Shown here: one piece after another, positions 1 through 8,130 of the stretch | How the letters are laid out: the number at the start of each line of letters is the position of its first letter | How positions within the stretch are numbered: the stretch's first letter is position 1 | Source of the DNA: Betaproteobacteria bacterium | GTDB lineage: Bacteria; Pseudomonadota; Gammaproteobacteria; Burkholderiales; Burkholderiaceae_C | Length of the DNA: 8,130 bases | Assembly: GCA_005884255.1 (NCBI GenBank) | Contig: VBDL01000138.1 | Coordinates: forward strand, 1 to 8,130 | Direction of reading: 5' to 3' | The notes under the pieces: model-generated | Database searches by the model: none | What the model was told of the DNA's origin: nothing | Seen by the model: only the letters and a program-made list of their open reading frames with translations | Program-made: the position numbers and the translations under genes

Positions 1-62
1 CGCGATCGGCGTGCCGCGGACGGCTTCCGCCGCTTCTTGGTCGCCACCCCGAATGGGAACAC
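1..62 (-). CDS. Possible 5' end of an unidentified gene (integrase?), truncated by window edge
   Basis: An open minus-strand frame runs off the left edge. It can begin at GTG 62-60 or, in the same frame, at GTG 47-45; the latter gives MATKKRRKPSAARRS, a very basic start. There is no stop in this frame back through at least position 100. A GGAGG-like stretch lies about 12 nt before the first GTG, which is further than usual. Position alone (just downstream of a tRNA gene, same orientation, preceded by tandem short repeats) would fit the N-terminus of a tyrosine integrase. The 15-20 visible residues carry no family motif, so the function is a guess and the gene itself is uncertain. Confidence 0.25.
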   Translation of the reverse strand, partial: MFPFGVATKKRRKPSAARRS

Positions 63-67
63 TTGCT

Positions 68-90
68 GTGTACCCCTCCGTGTACCCCTC
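68..90. repeat. Tandem 11-bp direct repeat GTGTACCCCTC
   Basis: GTGTACCCCTC occurs at 68-78 and again, identically, at 80-90, separated by one base (12-bp period). Its place between a tRNA terminator and an open frame leaving the window resembles arm-type binding sites of tyrosine integrases near tRNA attachment sites. That role is inferred from context only. The repeat itself is plain in the sequence. Confidence 0.6.
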
Positions 91-100
91 GAGGCTCAGA

Positions 101-145
101 AAGACAAACGGGTTAGCTCCTTGAGAGAGCTAACCCGTTGTTTTG
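101..145 (-). terminator. Rho-independent terminator after tRNA-Arg
   Basis: A perfect 13-bp inverted repeat has arms at 107-119 and 127-139 around a 7-base loop (120-126). Read on the minus strand, the stem is followed by a T-rich tail (TTTGTCTTTCT). It starts only 8 nt past the encoded CCA of the tRNA, so it ends the tRNA transcript. It is also the first terminator downstream of hemY and may end read-through from the heme operon. The other side is A/T-rich as well, so it may work in both directions. Confidence 0.85.
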
Positions 146-147
146 AT

Positions 148-224
148 TGGTGCGGCTGGCAGGATTCGAACCCACGACCCCTTGGTTCGTAGCCAAGTAC
201 TCTATCCAACTGAGCTACAGCCGC
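148..224 (-). tRNA. tRNA-Arg (anticodon ACG)
   Basis: The minus strand folds into a full cloverleaf. The acceptor stem is GCGGCTG/CAGCCGC with discriminator A (151) and an encoded CCA (150-148). The D stem is GCTC/GAGT, the anticodon stem CTTGG/CCAAG (193-197 with 181-185), and the T arm carries TTCGAAT. The 7-base loop CTACGAA places the anticodon ACG at 190-188, so it decodes CGN arginine codons; A34 is normally deaminated to inosine by TadA. The total is 77 nt with CCA. A -10-like box lies just upstream and a strong terminator just downstream. tRNA-Arg 3' ends are common attachment sites for integrative elements. Confidence 0.97.
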
Positions 225-227
225 GAA

Positions 228-263
228 GCCGTGGACTATAGCACAAGCGAGAAGCGCATCAGG
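228..263 (-). promoter_or_regulatory. Candidate tRNA-Arg promoter
   Basis: On the minus strand TATAGT (240-235) matches five of six bases of the sigma-70 -10 consensus. It would start transcription near 228, a few bases before the mature tRNA end at 224. The -35 position (about 263-258, CCTGAT) overlaps the end of hemY and matches poorly. The gap between hemY and the tRNA is only 34 bp, so the tRNA may also be made from heme operon read-through. Confidence 0.45.
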
Positions 264-1506
264 CGATCTGCGCCGCTTCCGCGTGGCACAGCGCGGCGCG
301 CTGCGGGTCGGATTCGTCGTCGGCCAGGCGCGCGAGCAGTTGCCAGGCGTGGCGCCGCGCCGCGGGGCTCAAGGCATCGTCCTGCGCGGCCTGCTCGAGC
401 AGGCGGCGTGCCTTGCCCCACAGCTGCCGCTCGGCGAACACCGAGCCCACTGCATAGGCCACCGCAGGCTCGTTCGGATGGCCTTGCACCGCGAACTCCA
501 GCCGCGGCAGCCAGTCGATGGTGATGCCGTCGGCGGCAGCCACCAGCGCGTGCGCGACGGCCGCGCGCTCGTCGGTTGCGAGCTCGTCGATGCGATCCCA
601 GAATGGCCGCAGCCAGGCGCGTGCGCTGTCGGCGGCGCCAAGCGCCGCGGCGCGCGCCGCGGCATGCGCCGCCACGTGAGGATCGCGGCGGTCCGCCGGG
701 TCGAAGCCCTGCCACGCACGGCGCAACTGGTCGGCATCGCGCGCGGCGTTGAGCACGTCCACGGCCAGCGAGCGCAGCAGGCCCTGCGCGGCCGTCTTCG
801 AGAAGGCCTGGTGCTTGGCCAGCAGCCGCGCAGTGCGCAGCGCCTCGGCGGGTTGGTCGGCCAGCCGCGCCGCCTGCAGCTTCAGGCGCAGCGCCTGCGA
901 GCGCCGCGCCACGCCAGGCGGCAGCTCGGCCAGCAGCTCCAGCGCGCGCTCGGCATCGCGGTCGTCGAGGGCCCATTCGGCGGCGAGCAGGCGCGCGCCT
1001 TCGTCGGCGCTGCGCGATGCACCGGTGCGCTTGATCAGCCGCAGCGCACGGCGAAGCTGCTCGTCGCGCCGCGAGCGGTCTTGCAGGCGGTGCAGGCTGC
1101 CGGCGGCGAGCAGGTGCGCGAGCACGCGAAATTCCTCGTCGCGGACAAGCTCGGGCGTGTCGTCCTGGATGCCCATGGCCGTCAGTGCCGCCTTGTGCGC
1201 GCGGCTGTAGCGCCCGCCGTACGACTCGGCCAAAGCCTCGCGCAGCGCAGCCTGGGCGGCGCGCTCGCGGCGCAGCACGCGCCACTGGTGCGCACGCGCG
1301 GGCAGGCTGATCAGTGCATTGATCGAGTTGAACACGACGACCAGCGCGACGCAGGCGGCCACCAGCACCAAGAGGAAAATGTTCAACGAGACATCGAAGC
1401 GCCAGCCGCTCCAGTAGACGCTCACCAGCGCATCGTTGCGCCCGAACCCGGTGGCGGCAACCACCGCCACGGTGAACAGCAGGACCAGCCAGATGACGGT
1501 GCGCAT
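259..1506 (-). CDS. hemY: HemY, heme-biosynthesis-associated membrane TPR protein
   Basis: The protein has 415 residues. Two membrane helices are visible, at about residues 3-21 and 41-60, separated by a short loop containing NDALVSVYWSGWRFD. A basic Ala/Arg/Leu-rich helical region and degenerate TPR-like helical repeats then run to the C-terminus. This matches the proteobacterial HemY_N plus TPR family. It is the accessory HemY encoded after hemX, and not the unrelated Bacillus protoporphyrinogen oxidase of the same name. Its biochemical role is not well defined; it is thought to act at the inner membrane in late heme synthesis. The ATG starts 12 nt after the hemX stop with only a weak AGG in front, so translation is probably coupled. 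It is the last gene of the operon and no terminator lies directly after it. Confidence 0.92.
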   Translation of the reverse strand: MRTVIWLVLLFTVAVVAATGFGRNDALVSVYWSGWRFDVSLNIFLLVLVAACVALVVVFNSINALISLPARAHQWRVLRRERAAQAALREALAESYGGRYSRAHKAALTAMGIQDDTPELVRDEEFRVLAHLLAAGSLHRLQDRSRRDEQLRRALRLIKRTGASRSADEGARLLAAEWALDDRDAERALELLAELPPGVARRSQALRLKLQAARLADQPAEALRTARLLAKHQAFSKTAAQGLLRSLAVDVLNAARDADQLRRAWQGFDPADRRDPHVAAHAAARAAALGAADSARAWLRPFWDRIDELATDERAAVAHALVAAADGITIDWLPRLEFAVQGHPNEPAVAYAVGSVFAERQLWGKARRLLEQAAQDDALSPAARRHAWQLLARLADDESDPQRAALCHAEAAQIA

Positions 1507-1518
1507 TGCCTGGACAGA

Positions 1519-2628
1519 TCAGCGGCCCGCGCCCGCGGTGGCCAAGGCGGCCAGCGTTTCATCGGGCCGCGGCAGATTGATCTGGCGCGCCTGCGCGCTC
1601 ACCTGGCGCACGACCTCGATGGTCTGCGACACGCGGCGCGAGCCGCGGTCGAAGTAACGCTCCAGCGCGGACTGTGCCTCGCGCAGGTCGGATTGCGCGA
1701 TGTCGAACTGGCGGCTGAGCACTGCCAGCCGCGCATTGAGCAGGCGCAGCTTGAGGTTCTCGCGCAGGAAGAATTGCTGCTCCGGCGTGACCAGCATGGC
1801 CTCGGGATGATCGATGCGCGTCACGCGCACCAGTGCGCGCGCCTCGTCGCGCACGTCGCCCCAGCTGCGCTGCAGCCACGCGCGCCAGGCGGGGTCGAGT
1901 GAGCTCAGCCACGAGCTCTCTTCGCGCGGCGCCGAGGCGGGGCTGGCCGAGCGCGGCGCGGGCGCGGCGTGCTTGGCCGCGGGCTTGCTGGCCGCATCGC
2001 GAGCGGCCGTGGCCACCGCGAGCAGAGGCAGCTCGTCGATCTGGCGCACGACCTCGTCGAGGCGGATCGTCAGACTGGCGATGTCGGTGGTGCCCACGGC
2101 CTTGGCGCGATCCAGGTCGCGCGCCAGCGCACGGCGCACGCCTTCGAGCCGCGGCTCCTTGTGGCGCGCGAGCCGTTCGTCGGCCTGCTTGAGCGTGGCC
2201 AGCAGCGGCTCGGTGCTGCCGGTGATGGCAGACTGCTGCATCGCCACGCGGATGGCGGACTCGATGTCGGCCACCAGGTTCTCATCGCGTGAGCGCGACA
2301 GCGACTGGATCAGCTCCTCCAGCTGCGAGCGCTGCAGCGCGGCTTCGGTGACGCGCACGTCGACCAGCGAGACCTTGGCCGCCGCGTCGCGCGAGAGGTC
2401 TTGTGCCTGCTTGGCGAGCAGCTTGGCCTCGGTGGCCTGGCCCTGGCTGTCGGCCTGGCGGCGCACGAGTTCCTGCTCGAGGGCGCGCACGCGCTGCTGC
2501 GTGGTCCAGGCGGCGCCCAGGCTGCCCAGGCACAGCACGGCGAGCAAGGCGGCCCACCCGACCAGCCAGCGCGGCGATCGTTGGCGGGGCTTCGGGGGAG
2601 TAGCAGGGGTCGGGGCAGCGTCGCTCAC
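1519..2628 (-). CDS. hemX: HemX, uroporphyrinogen-III C-methyltransferase-like membrane protein
   Basis: I start this at GTG 2628-2626, whose GTGA overlaps the hemD stop by 4 nt, giving 369 residues. The same frame stays open to 3183, but that upstream part runs over hemD and looks like nothing in the HemX family. Visible order: a Pro-rich cytoplasmic tail (1-20), one membrane helix (21-41), a long charged coiled-coil-like stretch (about 44-150), an Ala/Pro/Ser linker (206-237), then the family block LVRVTRIDHPEAMLVTPEQ followed by FFLRENLKLRLLNARLAVLS (266-304). HemX proteins are often annotated as uroporphyrin-III methyltransferases, but this one has no SAM-binding methyltransferase domain. 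A scaffold or regulatory role at the inner membrane is more likely. No Shine-Dalgarno is visible, and expression probably depends on coupling to hemD. Confidence 0.92.
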   Translation of the reverse strand: MSDAAPTPATPPKPRQRSPRWLVGWAALLAVLCLGSLGAAWTTQQRVRALEQELVRRQADSQGQATEAKLLAKQAQDLSRDAAAKVSLVDVRVTEAALQRSQLEELIQSLSRSRDENLVADIESAIRVAMQQSAITGSTEPLLATLKQADERLARHKEPRLEGVRRALARDLDRAKAVGTTDIASLTIRLDEVVRQIDELPLLAVATAARDAASKPAAKHAAPAPRSASPASAPREESSWLSSLDPAWRAWLQRSWGDVRDEARALVRVTRIDHPEAMLVTPEQQFFLRENLKLRLLNARLAVLSRQFDIAQSDLREAQSALERYFDRGSRRVSQTIEVVRQVSAQARQINLPRPDETLAALATAGAGR

Positions 2629-3416
2629 GGTCGCGTCGATTCTATGTGCGCCGCGATCGTCGATATCGCGGCGATCACCCCCGCTTCGGTGGGCAGCGCT
2701 TCGTGCACCTCGCGCATGCCCTGCGCGTGTGCGCTCGCCGCGATGCGTGGGTGCGTGGCCAGCGCCCGGGCCTGGCTCCAGTCGGTGGCTGCGGGTGCGA
2801 GACGGGACAAGTGCTCGATGGCCTGCGAGCTGCTGAAGAGCCACAGGTGCTCGCGCGGCCGCGCCAGCGCCTCGGCGAGCAGCCGGCTTGCCACCGCGTC
2901 GAGCACGGGCAGCGCCCGCGCATAGGCCTGCACGAAGCGCACCGCAGCGCCCTGCGCCTTCAGCGTATCGGCCAGCCAGTTGCGCCCGCCGTCGCCGCGC
3001 ACGATCAGCACCGAGTGGCCGCGCCAATCGCGCGGCGCGAGGCAGGCGTGCCACAAGGCCTCGGAATCGAACTGCGGCGCATCGGCCGGGGGCTCGATGA
3101 CCTGCGTCGGCGGCACGCCGTTGGCGCGCAGCGCCGCGGCCGTGCCGGGCCCGGTGCAAGCAGCGAGCACCTGCGATGGCCAACCCTCCGCGGCCGGCCG
3201 CACGGCGAAGAAGTGCGCTACCGCGTTGGGGCTCACGAAGAGCGCCATCGCGTCGCGCGGCAAAGCAGCCCAGGCGTCTTGCACCTGTCGCGCATCCTTC
3301 GGTGCCGCGACATCGATCAATGGCAAGGCCTGCGCGTCCAGCCCCGCGGCGCGCAGCCGCTCGACCCAGGCGTCGGCCTGCGGCTGCGGGCGAGTGACCA
3401 GCACGCGCAGCGCCAC
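2625..3416 (-). CDS. hemD: Uroporphyrinogen-III synthase
   Basis: Cytosolic enzyme that closes linear hydroxymethylbilane while inverting ring D, giving uroporphyrinogen III, the branch point to heme, siroheme and cobalamin. GTG at 3416 gives 263 residues beginning VALRVLVTRP, the usual start of the family (LVTRP followed by a QA-x-x-W/L helix). The frame is open upstream to 3512, but that part overlaps the end of hemC. The family is poorly conserved in sequence. Recognisable pieces are LFVSPNAVAHF (59-69), TGPGTAAAL (89-97), LIVRGDGGR (137-145), the QAYAR strand with the conserved Tyr165, and LFSSSQAIEHL (194-204). The start lies 7 nt after the hemC stop, and the stop overlaps the hemX start by 4 nt, both signs of coupled translation. 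Confidence 0.94.
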   Translation of the reverse strand: MALRVLVTRPQPQADAWVERLRAAGLDAQALPLIDVAAPKDARQVQDAWAALPRDAMALFVSPNAVAHFFAVRPAAEGWPSQVLAACTGPGTAAALRANGVPPTQVIEPPADAPQFDSEALWHACLAPRDWRGHSVLIVRGDGGRNWLADTLKAQGAAVRFVQAYARALPVLDAVASRLLAEALARPREHLWLFSSSQAIEHLSRLAPAATDWSQARALATHPRIAASAHAQGMREVHEALPTEAGVIAAISTIAAHIESTRP

Positions 3417-3423
3417 GGCCAGC

Positions 3424-4359
3424 TCAGCCCGCAGACGCCAGGTAGGCGTCGCCGCCCTGGGCGCGCAGCTCGGCGGCGGCGCGCTCGCCAAGCGCGCGCG
3501 CGCTGGCCTCATCGCTCACCGCTGCGTCCAGGTGCACATGCAGCAACGGGCGCGACAGATCGGCGTCGAGCGCGCCGAGCGCGGCGCTTAAGCGCAGCCG
3601 CTCGCCCTGCCATTCAGCATGCGCAGCCAGCGGCATGCTGCAGCTGCCGCCGAGTGCGCGCGACACGGCGCGCTCGGCCTCCACCGCCAGCGCGGTGGGC
3701 GGGTGCGCCAGCGCGGCCAGCTGCTCGCGCAAGGCCTGGTTGTCTTCGCGCACCTCGATCGCCAGCGCGCCTTGGCCGGCGGCCGGAATCATCTGCTGCG
3801 CATCGAAGATCGAGCGGATGCGCGGCGCCAGCCCGAGCCGCTTCAGGCCCGCGGCGGCGAGCACGATGGCGTCGTACTGACCGTCATCGAGCTTGCGCAG
3901 CCGCGTGTCGAGGTTGCCGCGCAGCGGCTCGATGCGCAGGTCCGGGCGCAGCGCCTTCAGTTGCGTCAGCCGGCGCAGGCTGGAGGTGCCGACCACGCTG
4001 CCTTCGGGCAACGCGGCGAGCGTGTCGACCTTGTTCGAGACGAAGGCGTCGCGCGGGTCTTCGCGCTCGAGCACCGCGGCGAGCACGAAGCCGGCGGGCA
4101 GGTCCATCGGCACGTCCTTCAGTGAATGCACCGCGATGTGCGCGCGGCCTTCTTCGAGCGCGGTTTCCAGCTCCTTGACGAACAGTCCCTTGCCGCCGAC
4201 CTTGGACAGCGTCTTGTCGAGGATCTGGTCGCCGCGCGTGGTCATGCCCAGCAGCTCGACGGCCAGGCCGAAGCGCTCGCGCAGCAGCGCGCGCACATGC
4301 TCGGCCTGCCACAGCGCGAGGCGGCTCTCGCGCGTAGCAATGGTTAAGGTGTTTTGCAT
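3424..4359 (-). CDS. hemC: Hydroxymethylbilane synthase (porphobilinogen deaminase)
   Basis: Cytosolic enzyme that polymerises four porphobilinogen molecules into hydroxymethylbilane using a covalent dipyrromethane cofactor. The product has 311 residues, the normal length. All signatures are present: TIATRESRLALWQA at the N-terminus (6-19), GGKGLFVKELE (55-65), HSLKDVP (78-84) with the catalytic Asp82, GTSSLRR (124-130), RGNLDTR (147-153), PAAGQGALAIE (192-202) and GGSC (237-240), whose Cys240 carries the cofactor. ATG 4359 is chosen because it places this N-terminus correctly; an in-frame ATG at 4389 would add ten unfamiliar residues. It is the first gene of hemCDXY and diverges from ppc. 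No Shine-Dalgarno is visible before the ATG, and a -10-like box sits exactly 6 nt upstream. Confidence 0.97.
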   Translation of the reverse strand: MQNTLTIATRESRLALWQAEHVRALLRERFGLAVELLGMTTRGDQILDKTLSKVGGKGLFVKELETALEEGRAHIAVHSLKDVPMDLPAGFVLAAVLEREDPRDAFVSNKVDTLAALPEGSVVGTSSLRRLTQLKALRPDLRIEPLRGNLDTRLRKLDDGQYDAIVLAAAGLKRLGLAPRIRSIFDAQQMIPAAGQGALAIEVREDNQALREQLAALAHPPTALAVEAERAVSRALGGSCSMPLAAHAEWQGERLRLSAALGALDADLSRPLLHVHLDAAVSDEASARALGERAAAELRAQGGDAYLASAG

Positions 4360-4426
4360 CCGCGGATTATCCCGCGGCCCTGTTAGCATCGCGATTGGTA
4401 ATCCGGTTACGAAACTCGAGGAAACC
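4360..4426. promoter_or_regulatory. Divergent hemC / ppc promoter region
   Basis: Only 67 bp separate the two start codons. For hemC, minus-strand GATAAT (4371-4366) is a five-of-six -10 match flanked on each side by the palindrome CCGCGG (4360-4365 and 4372-4377); no good -35 is seen. For ppc, TGTTAGCAT (4381-4389) fits an extended -10 (TGnTAnnnT) and would start transcription near 4396. An imperfect 13-bp dyad, GTAATCCGGTTAC (4398-4410), follows in the ppc leader. GAGGA (4418-4422) is the ppc ribosome binding site, 4 nt before the ATG. The assignments are by eye. Confidence 0.5.
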
Positions 4427-7245
<2,819 letters not shown>

Positions 7246-8019
7246 TCAGAGTAGGGGGCGCAGCAGCTGCGCCGCCTCGCGCAGCAGCGGCAGCAGCTTG
7301 TCCACCGTCTGCTGCGGCGTGTAGGCCTGGCTCTGCACCGTCATGCCGATGGCGCCCTTGCACTCGCCCTTGCGATCCTTCAGCGCCATCGCGATGCCAC
7401 TCAGCCCCAGGTCCAGCTGCTGGTCCGTCATCCAGTAGTCCAGCGCACGCGCCGCGTGCACGACCTCGCGAAAGCGCGCCGGCTCGGTGACGGTGTGGGA
7501 GGTGAAGCTGGCGAACTCGTGCGCGGCGATCCAGGCGTCCAGCGCTTCGTCGCTGTAGGTCGAAAGGATGGCAATGCCCGGCGTCACCACATGCGCTGGC
7601 GCGCGCACGCCCACGTGGTAGCCGATGGACACGAAGCGTGGCGCGTTGCTGCGCGCGACGTAGACCACCTCGTGCCCGTCGAGCACGCTGACGTTGACCG
7701 TCTCGCCGCTTTGCATCGACACGCGCTGGATGAAGGGCTGCACAAGGCGCGGCAGGCGCGCCGCGCCGAGGTAGCTCTGGCCCAGGCGCAGCACGCGCGG
7801 CGTCAGCCAGAAGTGCTTGCCGTCGCCGTCGGCGTAGCCGAAGTGCATCAGGCTCAGCAGGTAGCGGCGCGCCGCCGTGCGCGTGAGGCCGGCGCGCTCG
7901 GCCGCCTCGCTGGGCGTGAGCCGTGGGTGATCATCGTCGAAGGCCTCGATGACCCTCAGGCCCTTGCCCAGGCCTTCGATCAGGTCCTTGCGGTCGATGT
8001 CGCGTGCTGCCTGGTCCAT
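7246..8019 (-). CDS. IclR-family transcriptional regulator, PcaR/PcaU/PobR type
   Basis: The protein has 257 residues, typical for IclR. An N-terminal winged helix-turn-helix covers about residues 13-75 (GLGKGLRVIEAF, then LTPSEAAERAGLTRTAARRY, then the wing GDGKHFWLTPRVLRLG). The effector-binding domain follows to the C-terminus (GETVNVSVLDGHEVVYVAR, RAPAHVVTPG, LSGIAMALKD). The helix-turn-helix and the FWLTPRVLRLGQSYL stretch resemble the PcaR/PcaU/PobR subgroup, which controls aromatic acid (beta-ketoadipate) pathways. The effector here is unknown, and no target gene is in the window. The stop codon directly abuts that of ppc (TGATCA, 7243-7248). The ATG at 8019 has only a weak ribosome site (AAGGG 11 nt away, or GGGG immediately adjacent). 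Palindromic sites upstream suggest self-regulation or control of a divergent gene. Confidence 0.9.
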   Translation of the reverse strand: MDQAARDIDRKDLIEGLGKGLRVIEAFDDDHPRLTPSEAAERAGLTRTAARRYLLSLMHFGYADGDGKHFWLTPRVLRLGQSYLGAARLPRLVQPFIQRVSMQSGETVNVSVLDGHEVVYVARSNAPRFVSIGYHVGVRAPAHVVTPGIAILSTYSDEALDAWIAAHEFASFTSHTVTEPARFREVVHAARALDYWMTDQQLDLGLSGIAMALKDRKGECKGAIGMTVQSQAYTPQQTVDKLLPLLREAAQLLRPLL

Positions 8020-8038
8020 CCCCGAGCTAACCCTTGAA

Positions 8039-8087
8039 GCGAGCGATCATCGCTCGCCTTGCGCGATCATCGCGCGTTTTCGCCGAT
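8039..8087. promoter_or_regulatory. Tandem palindromic operator upstream of the IclR regulator
   Basis: Two palindromes share the 11-mer GCGATCATCGC at 8043-8053 and 8063-8073. The first has perfect 9-bp arms (8039-8047 and 8049-8057) around C8048; the second has 7-bp arms (8061-8067 and 8069-8075) around C8068. A third half-site, CGAT at 8084-8087, keeps the same 20-bp step (8044, 8064, 8084), about two helical turns. The core CGATnATCG resembles the operator I recall for Pseudomonas putida PcaR, GTTCGATAATCGCAC. This is therefore the likely binding site of the adjacent regulator. A weak plus-strand promoter, TTGTGG (8094-8099) and TAAGGT (8117-8122) with a 17-bp spacer, may serve a divergent gene beyond the window. 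Confidence 0.65.
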
Positions 8088-8130
8088 GCTGTCTTGTGGT
8101 GGATGCAGCGTGTGCCTAAGGTTCGCACCA

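Noticed and set aside
147..524. Plus-strand open frame beginning inside the tRNA
   Set aside because: Its start is the reverse complement of the tRNA, a frequent false protein call (AGFEPTTPWF), and the rest is antisense to hemY.
283..1902. Long plus-strand open frame opposite hemY and part of hemX
   Set aside because: It is Arg/Gln/Ala/His-rich with no recognisable domain, and lies antisense to two well-supported genes; a high-GC shadow frame.
2629..3183. N-terminal extension of hemX over hemD
   Set aside because: The extension does not look like HemX. The GTG at 2628, overlapping the hemD stop, gives a normal-looking protein with a tail and a membrane helix.
8024..8033. GAGCTAACCC shared with the terminator stem at 127-136
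   Set aside because: A 10-base match in unrelated contexts without any extension; treated as chance.
8061..8080. Plus-strand intrinsic terminator (second palindrome followed by GTTTT)
   Set aside because: No plus-strand gene ends nearby, the T-run is short, and the element is one of an evenly spaced palindrome pair, which suits an operator better.

Overview
This 8.1 kb window is high-GC, densely packed bacterial chromosome. The order is tRNA-Arg, then a hemC-hemD-hemX-hemY operon, then a divergent ppc, then a convergent IclR-type regulator. Gene content, the HemX/HemY pair and codon use suggest a betaproteobacterium of the Burkholderiales, probably Comamonadaceae. That placement rests on recalled gene order and protein style, not on a search.

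Left end (1-258): tRNA-Arg(ACG) lies on the minus strand with an encoded CCA, followed by a strong intrinsic terminator. Beyond the terminator is a tandem 11-bp direct repeat and an open minus-strand frame running off the window edge. This arrangement resembles the tRNA-proximal end of an integrative element, but too little sequence is present to prove it.

Heme block (259-4359, minus strand): hemC, hemD, hemX and hemY are transcribed in that order with gaps of 7 nt, a 4-nt overlap and 12 nt. HemC and HemD convert porphobilinogen to uroporphyrinogen III in the cytoplasm. HemX and HemY are membrane-anchored accessory proteins. No terminator follows hemY, so transcripts may read through the tRNA to the terminator at 101-145.

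ppc (4427-7245, plus strand): PEP carboxylase, the anaplerotic PEP-to-oxaloacetate enzyme, diverges from hemC across 67 bp. The gene is broken. After codon 719 the reading frame changes, and alignment by eye to the family shows about 8-9 residues missing, consistent with a deletion of about 25 bp. All later conserved blocks remain intact in the other frame, so the lesion is either recent or a sequence/assembly fault. It is the main anomaly of the window.

Right end (7246-8130): a minus-strand IclR regulator of the PcaR/PcaU/PobR type abuts the ppc stop codon. Upstream of it are two near-identical palindromes and a third half-site, all in 20-bp register. They are a good candidate operator controlling this regulator and a divergent gene beyond the window. 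I see no novel defence, mobile or RNA system here. Apart from the ppc lesion, the region looks like ordinary core chromosome.
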